A stretch of DNA of 64,000 nucleotides from Dallia pectoralis (GCA_029465975.1 CM055745.1:15020812-15084811), one strand, 5' to 3'; positions 12,397-23,636 are shown, counted from the stretch's first letter. Notes: a model not told the origin generated them from the letters alone. Numbers and translations are program-made.

Positions 12397-13586
12397 GTAC
12401 TGTTTTCTGTTCTATTTCCACGTTGGTTGTTGGTGAAAAGCAAATGTATTTACATATGTATAACATACATTTCTCACAGACTTGATTACGTGGGATAATT
12501 GCTTCATATAGTTAGTGTTATCTGGGCCAAAATAAGTGAGTTACATGAATGCGCCTCTTCAAATAGGATTATTGTCCCCAACCAAAGCATGTTGTATTCA
12601 GTGAGCTTCCTGTCAAATGCCGACAATTCGCAAGTCCGTATTATATTATTACAACAAGGTATTTGGTATTGAATGCGAGATGTACGTTTTGCTCATTATT
12701 GATTTGAACGGACATTACAGATTATGATAAGTACTTTTAGGTTGTGTCTGTGTGGGTAAACCATACATGTATCATGTGCGTCACATGAATTAAATACTTC
12801 ATATCATATTAACTCAATCATGTCTAACAAGTTAACAAGTTAATTTTCGTTAATTTAAAATTATTTGTGTGGTATTATGGCACCATAAAGACCTAAATAT
12901 ACGTGCTTGTCGTTTTGTGGCTGTTTGCCTGTGATGGGACTAAAAATAATTTAGTGTGGTTACTCTAATTTCCAATGTGGCCAACTTTTCTGAACGGCTG
13001 ATTTTCTAAAAATGAGTGCGTCGCACAACGGCGTGGTTGGTATCATTGGAAAGGTGAGTTTACACAGAATTAGGGAAAACTGGAAAGACATTTTTTAAAC
13101 TGCCGGCGGGAGAAACGGGTCCCAGAGTGTTATAGTAATGTTTTAAATTATGCTGCACAAAGACTCAGTGCCCACGGAGTCATGTTTGGTACGGTTGGAA
13201 TCATCCATGCTTTGAATGGAGGTAAATCGGATAATGTGTGTGTATTGGAGAAATGACTTTTGGAACGCAATAAATAGCGTTTGGCTCATAATGAATTGCT
13301 GCCCTGAAAACATGAACATGTCTGAGTTCCAGCGGATGAACCACGCCTCTCACAGCCGGGTGGGGGATCCCACAGAACTATGCATACTTTGAATTGATAA
13401 AGTGTCATCGAAATTTACATATGGATATAGGCATAGTTTTGTAATATAGGAATTTAATAAAAAAACATACATTTTTAAGTAACCTTAAATTTGTGTGCTG
13501 ACACTGACAAACTGCAGGTGAATACTTTCCTTCCCCATGCGACAGGAACAAACTACTGAATGCTCAAACAGCTAATTCGATTCTGT
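12397..13586. other. Intergenic, no gene recognised
   Basis: AT-rich DNA with no reading frame or RNA I can support. The segment around 12865-12915 (GGCACCATAAAGACCTAAAT) weakly resembles the dispersed repeat at 14750-14940 and may be an old copy of it. Confidence 0.5.
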
Positions 13587-13591
13587 AAGGC

Positions 13592-14435
13592 TGTTACGTC
13601 CCCAGTGTTCTGGGTTCGTATATTTTGGATTTTTGTATTGCTGGTGGTGGTTGTTGTTTTGCAGGCAAGAAGCTTCTGAGACTGATCCAGCAGCTGATTG
13701 GTTGTTCAACGGGTGATTGGGACTTGGGACTCCGCCCCTTCATCAGTGGCTGCAGCTGCCTGGGCTCTTTAAAAATCCCAGGCTTGGATCAGTTTGCTCT
13801 CTCGGTTCCTGCTGACTGTTTGGTTTGTACCCCATGTGGGGATCTTTATGGCTTTGGGATGGATTCCCTGGCATTTTTGTTTAGCACCTTTGGCCTTGTT
13901 TTGTGTGCATTAGTTTACCCCAGTTTGTGTTCCAGTGGGAACTTTCAGCAGGACGGAGCATTTTGTTTGTGATTTATAATTTGTATTAATTGTCTTTCTT
14001 TCCTTTGTTGTTCTTTAGGGAGTTGGGCAGTAGATTTAGAGCTACCCCGGGGTATACATCACCCGTAGGTATACTTCTGTCTAGAACCACTAGCTAGACC
14101 TGGGCGGACCACCAGCTGTATGTTTGTTTAGGGCACCTTGGTCGTGTGCCAGATAGGGGTTCTTTTGTGTTATGTTGCTTGCAGGTTAGTGGTTGTGTTT
14201 TTGTTTATTTCTTTGCTTTGGTCTGTCCAGCCCTCCCCAATTTCCCAAGAACATCATTATTGTTTAGTATTTTTCATTTACGTAAATACCGTGGCTGAAT
14301 AAAAGCATTGTTTTACGTTATTTTTAGTTGTTGTCCTTTTCTCGCACCACAACACCATACTCCCTTTGCTGGCATCGGTGGGCCTGAGCAATGGGTTGTC
14401 TGGTTCCCCTCCCTTTGGGGAGCTGGAACGTAACA
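13592..14435 (+). mobile_element. Solo LTR, Gypsy-type (844 bp)
   Basis: Begins TGTTACGT and ends ACGTAACA, a perfect short terminal inversion with TG...CA ends. The flanks carry a perfect 5-bp target-site duplication, AAGGC, at 13587-13591 and 14436-14440. A TATA-like TTTAAAAAT lies near 13768 and an AATAAA polyadenylation signal near 14299, so the LTR reads on the plus strand. No internal retrotransposon sequence is adjacent, as expected after recombination between two LTRs. The 115-residue frame inside (13625-13972) is not credible protein. The superfamily is inferred from the termini and the duplication length. Confidence 0.9.
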
Positions 14436-14749
14436 AAGGCCATTGAAAATTGTTTCCCTCAAACGCACACTAATTACTTTAAATTAAACCAAATTAAGTG
14501 ACTTATTTTATGTGGGTATGGGTAACATAGGAATGAAACACTTCAGCCCGAATGCATTGAGCACAATAAATCAGACAGTTGGAGTTAAGTGGCGCAACAA
14601 AAATCACTTGAAATGCTGGTCTTTTTTGGTTACAATTATTTTTACAGTTTATTATAGAATCCATTACTTCAGTGTTTTTATAATGTATAAGTGTTATTTC
14701 TGTCAATATTTTAGATTTTTTTCGAGATTCATTTGGTTTAATTTAAAAT

Positions 14750-14940
14750 AACTAGAGTGGTAATGCGTTACCATAAAAGCCTAAATCTATGTGCACTTAT
14801 TAAATAATTGTGGACACTTTTAGGTAATCTATATTCATTGTAAATTTTGGTTTCACTTCATTCGCCACGGTGATTTTACAACAGCCAGCCCGGTCCTTCT
14901 GACGCAAAGATGAACAAGATTCTAGTGTTAAGAAACCAAG
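14750..14940 (+). repeat. Dispersed repeat, copy A
   Basis: The stretch from GTTACCATAAAAGCCTAAAT through ACACTTTTAGGTAATCTATA to GACGCAAAGATGAACAAGAT matches, in reverse complement, about 26636-26835. Two inverted copies with the same internal order indicate a dispersed element about 190 bp long, family unknown. A weaker partial copy may lie near 12865-12915. Confidence 0.65.
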
Positions 14941-15146
14941 GTAAAGTTGGTTGGATTTTCGATATTGGATATTCAACGGATATTCGAAGCCCGAGATCAG
15001 GTCCGGTATTCCCGCAAGCAGCCACACTACACCCGGGTGATCGACCGACAGAAACCTCCGACAGCTTAAAGTTAGGGACCGTCAATAAAGTGCAAGTCAA
15101 CGTTACCAATTCAATAGCTGTTTAACCATTTGGCCTCGAAACTTCA

Positions 15147-15437
15147 AATCACTTTCAGATTGTTTATAGAGGACACCCACATGTTGCACTGCCTCTGTTT
15201 TTTAAGGAAATAGTGAAAACAAATGTTTAAAAAACATTTAGAAACTGTAAAACTCAATAGTGTTTTTGTTAAATAACATAAAAAATCTATTCAATCCACT
15301 TTCATATTGTCTACAAAGGCCATTCACATGTTGCACAGGCTTTGGTTTTTAAAGAAATGGTGTAACAAACTTTTAATATACATTTTTAACTTGCATATCT
15401 CAATAGCTTTTTTGTGCAATGACTTATAATCAACGTT
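15147..15437 (+). repeat. Two-copy tandem duplication, about 147 bp
   Basis: The block starting AATCACTTTCAGATTG (15147) recurs as AATCCACTTTCATATTG near 15292. Both copies then share CACATGTTGCAC, a GTTTTTAA run and a CTCAATAG motif. The copies are clearly diverged, so the duplication is old. Function unknown. Confidence 0.75.
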
Positions 15438-15636
15438 AATAACAAGAAGTCCTTCCAAGACGGAAAATGGTAAATGAAGCAAGGCAGAAATAGTATCTTC
15501 GATCACAATTCTCCACCTTTTTATGTGAGTCGGCCATGACTGCTGATCATTTGTTAGTGTGCTTGAGGCTGGCTGTCAGCAGCTACTGTCCGGACTATGC
15601 ATCCCTGGCTGATTCCATTCAGTCATCAGAGTAAAG

Positions 15637-18268
15637 CAGGGGTGTCCAAACTTTTTGCAGAGGGCCAAATTTGATAAAGTGAAGATGCCCGGGGGCCAAC
15701 ATTTTTTTTTACCACAAAACTTACTTGAAAATACACACGTTATAAAACAATTTTCATTGTCACAATTACCTTTATTTTTCAAATGACAATGTAACCAAAT
15801 ATAAGCCACTCAGGCAAACGTGAACAACTCTATAAACACAATTCTGTCTTTGTTCCAGTCAGATAACATTGAACAAACTGTATAGAATACCTTCAATTTA
15901 CTTGAGTTAAATATCTTTGCCTCATGAACATTTGAAACAGGAGTTATAAATAAAGTGGTCTGTTATCATTACATTTTAAAACAGTTGAATTTTGCCTTTG
16001 TCTTTTACAAGATCTTTCAGAAAACAATAGTTTGTGTCACATACAGGAACATAACATCAACAGTTATAACACATTCAAGAGTTTAATAACATAAGTGCCA
16101 TAAGTCCAAGTGCATTAGTGTGCTTTAGGCTTTTAACTGTTAATAGCGACGGATGTTACCGTTCAAAACACTCAATTTCAGATTTTTTCAAAGAACAGAT
16201 AACTTGCTGACACTAATGGGAAGGGTGATACTGAGATCTAGATATCAGTAAAGAGTCCAGGTCTGGCTTGAGAACAGTGGTTGTGATGCGTAAAATGTCG
16301 CGCAAGTGGGAGTCACTCATCCTTGACCTCAATCGGTTCTTGTTAAAGTTCATGACTGAGAATGTTTGCTCACACAAATATGTGGAGCCGAATAAGCTCA
16401 GCATTTTCTTAGCGAATGACCGCATTTCTGGAAACCTGTTTTTGTCCAGCTGCCGGTAAAAGTCAACCAGAGAACACTGCTGGTGTTTTCCGCGGCACTC
16501 ATCGTCACACTGCAGCTCAATGAGCTCAAGCTGCAGCTGTGGAGGAGCACCATTATGGTCCACGGAGAAGGGAGAAGAGAACAGCAACATGTCTTTTTCA
16601 ATAACTGCAAAGTCCCGAAAGCGTTTGTTGAATTCCACAGAAAGAGATGCAATTGCTGTTGCGTAACTCTTCATTTGCGCACCGATGTTGTCCCGTGGGA
16701 AACTGTCACTGACCTCTTTCAAAGCTGGGAAGTGAGGGGTGCAGGGCTCTGTTTGGGACAAATGTCTTTGGAAAAGTTGCAGTTTGGTTCCAAAAGCCTT
16801 GATGTGAGCGTATAGCTGGGTCACCACTGCATCTTTTCCTTGAAGATTAACATTCAGCACATTCAGATGCTTTGTTATGTCAACCAAAAAAGCCAGATTT
16901 GCCAGCCATACAGGATCGAACAGTTCTTCCATTGGTTGTCCCTTCTCACCCAAAAAATGTCCAATTTCCTCTTTGAGAGAGAAAAATCGCTGCAGAGCGG
17001 ACCCCCAACTTAGCCACCTCACATCATTGTGATATATTACGTCACCGTATTCAGCCTGGGTGTCACGCAAGAACTGCTGAAACTGTCGGTGAGTTAGTGC
17101 TTTAGAGCGAATAGAATTGATTGCTTTTGCCACTGGTATCATAACATCGTCAAGTTTGAGATGTTTGGCGCAGAGTGCCTGCTGGTGAATTATACAGTGA
17201 AGTTTGACAGCGTTACCTGCTTCCTCGCTGACTTTATTGCAGATCAATGTGGACAATCCACTTCGCTCACCAGCCATAGCAGGCGCACCATCGGTAATGA
17301 TCCCAGAAACTTTACTCCACGGTAATTTCATATCATCAACAGCTTCACAAACAGAAACTAATAAATCTGTTCCTCTGGTTTGCCCTTTAAGGCTTTTGAG
17401 GTCAAGCAGCTCCTCTGTCACGTTCATGTTGTCATCAACTCCTCTCAAAAAAATAAGTAGTTGTGCAGTGTCAGATGCATCAGTGCTTTCATCGCAAGCT
17501 AATGAGAAATAATCAAAAGCCCCTCCCCTGTCCCCCAGTTGTCTCTGAATATCAGCTGATATGTCCTCAACTCTCCGTGCCACAGTGTTGCGTGCCAGGC
17601 AAACATTCATAAATTCTTGCTTTTTCTCGGGCCAAATGTTCTCCACCATTTTTATGACACAGTCTTCGATGAACGCACCTTCAGTAAAAGGTTTGCCATG
17701 TTTAGCTATTAACATGGCCACTTCGTAGCTGGCTTTTGTTATGTTTTCCTTTGACTCAGAGGCCCGTGTGAATAATCGCTGTTGTGATGCCAGAGCAGCT
17801 TGGAGTTGCTTCACTTTTTCAGCGCGGTCACTCCCTGTTAGCTTGTCATACGTTGTAGCATGTTTAGTCTCGTAGTGTCTCTTTACGTTGAAATCCTTAA
17901 ACAAGGCAACTGCCTCTTTACAAATTAGACAAACACAATTGCCTCGATTTTCTGTAAAGAAGTATTGTAATTCCCACCGCTCCTGAAAGCGGCGGCCCTC
18001 ACTGTCAACTTTTCTCTTCTTTTTTGCACTCGCCATGACAGAAGGGTTCGAGATGGGTTCGCGGCACGGATGCAGAGCCAGATAGCATTAAATAGGTGCT
18101 GCCACCGTGTGGTAAAAGAAGGAATTACATCTTAACATTTGTATGATTTATTTATTCAGACAGAGCTAGCGAGCCATAACTAACACACTATAAAACCGAA
18201 GCTGCGGGCCGTATAAAATCTGACCGCGGGCCGTATTTGGCCCGCGGGCCGGACTTTGGACATCCCTG
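15637..18268 (-). mobile_element. Complete hAT DNA transposon (Charlie-like)
   Basis: The element is 2632 bp. Its ends are imperfect terminal inverted repeats: CAGGGGTGTCCAAAC on the left and the complement of CAGGGATGTCCAAAG on the right. A perfect 8-bp target-site duplication, GAGTAAAG, lies at 15629-15636 and 18269-18276. Eight-base duplications and CAGGG..GTCCAAA ends are hallmarks of hAT elements of the Charlie group. It contains one uninterrupted transposase gene on the minus strand with about 230 bp upstream and about 575 bp downstream. A minus-strand AATAAA lies near 15770. The subterminal DNA is rich in GGGCC words, common in this group. All visible parts are intact, suggesting a fairly recent insertion. 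Confidence 0.95.
16213..18036 (-). CDS. hAT transposase, BED zinc finger, intact (607 aa)
   Basis: This is a single-exon gene for a cut-and-paste transposase that binds the TIRs of its own element in the nucleus. Residues 5-10 (KKKRKV) form a strong nuclear localisation signal. A BED-type zinc finger follows, with C36, C39, H54 and H59 as likely zinc ligands. The RNase H-like catalytic core shows D182 (CDESTD), D249 (TDGAP) and W341 (DVRWLSWG). The C-terminal hAT dimerisation region includes E556 (LCEQTFSVMNFNKNRLRS). The length is typical of relatives annotated as GTF2IRD2-like or ZBED/FAM200-like proteins. The ATG at 18036 lies just before the localisation signal and the zinc finger. There is no frameshift or internal stop. 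It could be a domesticated host gene, but the intact TIRs and duplication favour an autonomous transposon. Confidence 0.95.
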   Translation of the reverse strand: MASAKKKRKVDSEGRRFQERWELQYFFTENRGNCVCLICKEAVALFKDFNVKRHYETKHATTYDKLTGSDRAEKVKQLQAALASQQRLFTRASESKENITKASYEVAMLIAKHGKPFTEGAFIEDCVIKMVENIWPEKKQEFMNVCLARNTVARRVEDISADIQRQLGDRGGAFDYFSLACDESTDASDTAQLLIFLRGVDDNMNVTEELLDLKSLKGQTRGTDLLVSVCEAVDDMKLPWSKVSGIITDGAPAMAGERSGLSTLICNKVSEEAGNAVKLHCIIHQQALCAKHLKLDDVMIPVAKAINSIRSKALTHRQFQQFLRDTQAEYGDVIYHNDVRWLSWGSALQRFFSLKEEIGHFLGEKGQPMEELFDPVWLANLAFLVDITKHLNVLNVNLQGKDAVVTQLYAHIKAFGTKLQLFQRHLSQTEPCTPHFPALKEVSDSFPRDNIGAQMKSYATAIASLSVEFNKRFRDFAVIEKDMLLFSSPFSVDHNGAPPQLQLELIELQCDDECRGKHQQCSLVDFYRQLDKNRFPEMRSFAKKMLSLFGSTYLCEQTFSVMNFNKNRLRSRMSDSHLRDILRITTTVLKPDLDSLLISRSQYHPSH

Positions 18269-18546
18269 GAGTAAAGTCTTAGTTAACATAGTTAATTATG
18301 TTGTGCAATATGGGCTCATGCGGGTAGGCAAGGTACATCAACATAGATTGTAAAAATAATTCTTCATATATTTATAGATAAATCTACGTTTAGCACTTTT
18401 GTAGTAGGTAGATCATTTTGACTCGGTCATTTTTAAAGTAGCTCGCATGCTGAAACAGTGTGAGCACCCCTGGTCTAGATAAATGCGCGTGCACGCTTTT
18501 GTCATAAAGCCTGGGGTGCTGGAGCGTGGATTCATCAATTCACTAT

Positions 18547-18681
18547 ATGGCAAATAAGGGGAAAGAAAGAGCACCGATGTTCACCGCGACTGAGCAGCGT
18601 TTGCTACTCGAGGAATTTAAACATATAGGCCATTTTGCCTCCACATTTGTGATGATACAATCGGCATCACAAATCACCTAA
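18547..18681 (+). pseudogene. Fragment of Myb/SANT-like (NAIF1-type) DNA-binding protein
   Basis: A 44-codon frame starts at ATG and reads MANKGKERAPMFTATEQRLL followed by LEEFKH. This closely resembles the first residues of the Myb/SANT-like domain found in NAIF1-type proteins and in the accessory protein of Harbinger transposons, which normally runs on for tens more residues. Here the similarity ends after about 26 residues and the frame closes at 18681. I read it as a truncated remnant, probably of a Harbinger-type element. Family assignment is from recall and the segment is short. Confidence 0.5.
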
Positions 18682-19064
18682 ATCATTTAAATCGTAGGTC
18701 ACTACTCAGGACTGGCATTTCAGAATCACAGTGCCGCTAACTGTGTGCATTTTTTGCCAGGATTTTGAGTCCGACACATTTGGTTGAGCTTATAGAGAGT
18801 TATGTGTGTGGTGGAATTTTCAATATTATGTTATATTCAAATGTATTATTATTATATTATTATTATTGTCTAATCTGAATGGTTCTGCTGTAAATAACTG
18901 TTCAGTTCCCATGGGAAGTCTCATGTCCTCTCCCAGGCGCAGGATGTGTTTTGATTGAACCATGTAGACTTTATGGGTTCCAGATAAGAGGGACTCCAGA
19001 GTTAATAACATGTACGAGGAGGATAGAATAACATGGGCTATAAATGCATCACAACCGGTACGGT
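18682..19064. other. Intergenic, no gene recognised
   Basis: AT-rich sequence with a short TTA microsatellite (about 18845-18868). Nothing else identifiable. Confidence 0.5.
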
Positions 19065-19424
19065 AGAGGGAGGCTTTATACTGGACGTATTTATAGAGGG
19101 AGGGTTTATACTGGACGTATATATAGAGGGAGGGTTTATACTGGACATATATATAGAGGGAGGGTTTATACTGGACGTATATATAGAGGGAGGGTTTATA
19201 CTGGACGTATATATAGAGGGAGGGTTTATACTGGACGTATATATAGAGGGAGGGTTTATACTGGACGTATATATAGAGGGAGGGTTTATACTGGACGTAT
19301 ATATAGAGGGAGGGTTTATACTGGACGTATATATAGAGGGAGGGTTTATACTGGACGTATATATAGAGGGAGGGTTTATACTGGACGTATATATAGAGGG
19401 AGGGTTTATACTGGACGTATATAT
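19065..19424 (+). repeat. 30-bp minisatellite, 12 copies
   Basis: Twelve copies of a 30-bp monomer (AGAGGGAGGGTTTATACTGG followed by ACGTATATAT). Copies 3 to 12 are almost identical; the first two carry a few substitutions. Because 30 is a multiple of three and the monomer lacks stops in two frames, it yields open frames of 132 and 135 codons. These have no flanking coding context and are treated as satellite DNA. Confidence 0.95.
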
Positions 19425-19910
19425 AACCTAGTTCAACCTAATAATGGTTGAGCATTTGACTTGACATATAAATGTGTTGTTAACTGCTCCAGGTTCATGA
19501 ATCTTGAATAAAGCTACTACTATAACCTAGTTCAACCTAATAATGGTTGAGCATTTGACTTGACATGTAAATGTGTTGTTAACTGCTCCAGGTTCATGAA
19601 TCTTGAATAAAGCTACTACTATAACCTAGTTCAACCTAATAATGGTTGAGCATTTGACTTGACATATAAATGTGTTGTTAACTGCTCCAGGTTCATGAAT
19701 CTTGAATAAAGCTACTACTATAACCTAGTTCAACCTAATAATGGTTGAGCATTTGACTTGACATGTTAATGTGTTGTTAACTGCTCCAGGTTCATGAATC
19801 TTGAATAAAGCTACTACTATAACCTAGTTCAACCTAATAATGGTTGAGCATTTGACTTGACATATAAATGTGTTGTTAACGGCTCCAGGTTCATGAATCT
19901 TGAATAAATA
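19425..19910 (+). repeat. 99-bp satellite, about five copies
   Basis: Tandem 99-bp monomers start at 19425, 19524, 19623, 19722 and 19821, each beginning AACCTAGTTCAACCTAATAA and each containing CTTGAATAAAGC, so an AATAAA hexamer recurs every 99 bp. Copies alternate at one site: ACATATAAATG in the odd copies, ACATGTAAATG or ACATGTTAATG in the even ones. This suggests growth by a two-monomer unit. The last copy is truncated. The array abuts the 30-bp minisatellite directly. Confidence 0.95.
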
Positions 19911-20091
19911 CATTGTTATTATTAAAAGAAACTACAGTCTCTGTCTTCCCTTTAAATAATTCAACGATATGTGTCTCATTGACACTCACCAAATGTCACT
20001 TCCGTTTGCGTTTGTTTCACTTTCTTACATTTTTTACGTTCAAATTCATGACATTAATTATCAAAGTGCATTTGCTTTCTTTTCTGGTTAC
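19911..20091. other. Spacer between satellites
   Basis: About 180 bp of AT-rich sequence separates the 99-bp and 53-bp arrays. No feature recognised. Confidence 0.5.
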
Positions 20092-22794
20092 GATGTAATA
20101 TCATAACATTCAGACAGATAGTGATAGTGGTTACATGAGAGTCCGATGTAATATCATAACATTCAGACAGATAGTGATATTGGTTACATGAGAGTCCGAT
20201 GTAATAACATAACATTCAGACAGATAGTGATAGTGGTTACATGAGAGTCTGATGTAATATCATAACATTCAGACAGATAGTGATAGTGGTTACATGAGAG
20301 TCCGATGTAATATCATAACACTCAGACAGATAGTGATAGTGGTTACATGAGAGTCTGATGTAATATCATAACATTCAGACAGATAGTGATAGTGGTTACA
20401 TGAGAGTCCAATGTAATATCATAACAGACAGATAGTGATAGTGGTTACATGAGAGTCCAATGTAATATCATAAAAGACAGATAGTGATAGTGGTTACATG
20501 AGAATCTGATGTAATATCATAACATTCAGACAGATAGTGGTTACATGAGAGTCCGATGTAATATCATAACATTCAGACAGATAGTGATAGTGGTTACATG
20601 AGGGTCCGATGTAATATCATAACATTCAGACAGATAGTGATAGTGGTTACATGAGAGTCTGATGTAATATCATAACATTCAGACAGATAGTGATAGTGGT
20701 TACATGAGAGTCTGATGTAATATCATAACATTCAGACAGATAGTGATAGTGGTTACATGAGAGTCTGATGTAATATCATAACATTCAGACAGATAGTGAT
20801 AGTGGTTACATGAGAGTCTGATGTAATATCATAACATTCAGACAGATAGTGATAGTGGTTACATGAGAGTCTGATGTAATATCATAACATTCAGACAGAT
20901 AGTGATAGTGGTTACATGAGAGTCCGATGTAATATCATAACATTCAGACAGATAGTGATAGTGGTTACATGAGAGTCCGATGTAATATCATAACATTCCG
21001 ACAGATAGTGATAGTGGTTACATGAGAGTCCGATGTAATATCATAACATTCCGACAGATAGTGATAGTGGTTACATAAGAGTCCGATGTAATATCATAAC
21101 ATTCAGACAGATAGTGATAGCGGTTACATGAGAGTCCGATGTAATATCATAACATTCAGACAGATAGTGATAGTGGTTACATGAGAGTCCGATGTAATAT
21201 CATAACATTCAGACAGATAGTGATAGTGGTTACATGAGAGTCCGATGTAATATCATAACATTCAGACAGATAGTGATAGCGGTTACATGAGAGTCCGATG
21301 TAATATCATAACATTCAGACAGATAGTGATAGTGGTTACATGAGAGTCTGATGTAATATCATAACATTCAGACAGATAGTGATAGTGGTTACATGAGAGT
21401 CTGATGTAATATCATAACATTCAGACAGATAGTGATAGTGGTTACATGAGAGTCCGATGTAATATTATAACATTCAGACAGATAGTGATAGTGGTTACAT
21501 GAGGGTCCGATGTAATATCATAACATTCAGACAGATAGTGGTTACATGAGAGTCTGATGTAATATCATAACATTCAGACAGATAGTGATAGTGGTTACAT
21601 GAGAGTCCGATGTAATATCATAACATTCAGACAGATAGTGATAGTGGTTACATGAGAGTCTGATGTAATATCATAACATTCAGACAGATAGTGATAGTGG
21701 TTACATGAGAGTCCGATGTAATATCATAACATTCAGACAGATAGTGATAGTGGTTACATGAGAGTCCGATGTAATATCATAACATTCAGACAGATAGTGA
21801 TAGTGGTTACATGAGAGTCCGATGTAATATCATAACATTCAGACAGATAGTGATAGTGGTTACATGAGAGTCCGATGTAATATCATAACATTCAGACAGA
21901 TAGTGATAGTGGTTACATGAGAGTCCGATGTAATATCATAACATTCAGACAGATAGTGATAGTGGTTACATGAGAGTCCGATGTAATATCATAACATTCC
22001 GACAGATAGTGATAGTGGTTACATGAGAGTCCGATGTAATATCATAACATTCAGACAGATAGTGATAGTGGTTACATGAGAGTCCGATGTAATATCATAA
22101 CATTCAGACAGATAGTGATAGTGGTTACATGAGAGTCCGATGTAATATCATAACATTCAGACAGATAGTGATAGTGGTTACATGAGAGTTTGATGTAATA
22201 TCATAACATTCAGACAGATAGTGATATTGGTTACATGAGAGTCCGATGTAATAACATAACATTCAGACAGATAGTGATAGTGGTTACATGAGGGTCTGAT
22301 GTAATATCATAACATTCAGACAGATAGTGATAGTGGTTACATGAGGGTCTGATGTAATATCATAACATTCAGACAGATAGTGATAGTGGTTACATGAGAG
22401 TCCGATGTAATATCATAACATTCAGACAGATAGTGATAGTGGTAACATGAGGGTCCGATGTAATATCATAACATTCAGACAGATAGTGATAGTGGTTACA
22501 TGAGAGTCCGATGTAATATCATAACATTCAGACAGATAGTGATAGTGGTTACATGAGAGTCCGATGTAATATCATAACATTCAGACAGATAGTGATAGTG
22601 GTTACATGAGAGTCTGATGTAATATCATAACATTCAGACAGATAGTGATAGTGGTTACATGAGAATCTGATGTAATATCATAACATTCAGACAGATAGTG
22701 ATAGTGGTTACATGAGAGTCCGATGTAATATCATAACATTCAGACAGATAGTGATAGTGGTTACATGAGGGTCTGATGTAATATCATAACATTC
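20092..22794 (+). repeat. 53-bp satellite, about 51 copies
   Basis: About 2.7 kb of a 53-bp monomer beginning GATGTAATATCATAACATTC and continuing AGACAGATAGTGATAGTGG, TTACATGAGAGTC. A few monomers lack 4 to 9 bases (for example GATAGTGG for GATAGTGATAGTGG). At the monomer junction GTCCGATG the CpG is often replaced by TG (GTCTGATG) and sometimes CA (GTCCAATG), the pattern of cytosine deamination at a methylated CpG. A GTTACATGAGGGTC variant recurs. No reading frame of note. Confidence 0.97.
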
Positions 22795-23240
22795 CAAGCA
22801 CAGGTGGTTGAGCTTAACCTGACAGTTAGCCTGCCCCGGACCAGGTTATTTTCCCAGCATAAGTTGCCAGGGTAACTGAGTTTGGAATATTTTAAGTTTG
22901 GTTTATGAAACGGAATCCATCGCAAATAAGTCTGACTAAGCACGATAAGCCTGGCTTGTTTTCTGATCTTGTTTTATTGAACAACCCTCTGGTTCCCATT
23001 CCCATGTTACATGTTAGTTTCTGTGAATTATCTGTTATTGTGCTTCATGCCATCTGTTGATTCATATTGTCTATGGGACATTATTGTGCTGGGACGCTTG
23101 TTTTTCTATTTTCTTAGAGCAGGTACTTCAGGACGCGTTTACTCTCGTGAGTGACTGTTATTATGAAATCACCAAATTGCTATCAGCTGCTGTGTCTGAC
23201 TCCGTCCTTCCTCGCCTTCCACCTCACTACAACCGTGACA
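22795..23240 (+). other. Transposon-like debris, possible LTR end
   Basis: Contains a stretch with CCAGGTTATTTTCCCAGC and GATAAGCCTGGCTTG that looks like worn inverted DNA-transposon sequence. It is followed by a segment ending ACAACCGTGACA at 23240, like the 3' end of fish Gypsy LTRs. I cannot define the left boundary or a target-site duplication for either, so no element is called. Confidence 0.3.
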
Positions 23241-23636
23241 CACGTAATCACATATAAAGCACACAGAAATGACGCCTCTCTTTATAACTTAACTCACTGA
23301 TGTAATGTGCACATTTACATTTAATATTTACCTATTTATGATGCACATGTAAACAATAATTCTGGAAAAAATAAGAATGCACAAATTAATTGTGTTAACA
23401 GGTGTTTGAATAATAGACATTTTAGACCATATTTATATTGCCTATATATATATATAAACTGTGCTGTTTTTCCAATAATTTATTAAACATAATTTTTTAA
23501 AAGCAATCAACCACTGCACGGTTTTGCCAAATTTGAAGTTGGTTGGTTGAAAGATATCAGTGATGCAACTGATGGGATCCTTCTTGAATGGATGACTGAA
23601 GCTTCCATTGAGCCAATGCAATATTATGCGGTAATA
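23241..23636. other. Intergenic, no gene recognised
   Basis: AT-rich with a short TA tract near 23446-23457. Nothing identifiable. Confidence 0.5.

Noticed and set aside
13625..13972. 115-codon frame starting at ATT-TTG in the solo LTR
   Set aside because: It lies wholly within an LTR with TATA and AATAAA signals and has no known domain.
16268..17512. Plus-strand frames opposite the hAT transposase
   Set aside because: Antisense shadows of the 607-residue transposase gene.
20092..22794. CRISPR-like regular repeats (53-bp period)
   Set aside because: There are no unique spacers between repeats; the monomers are contiguous. This is a eukaryotic satellite.
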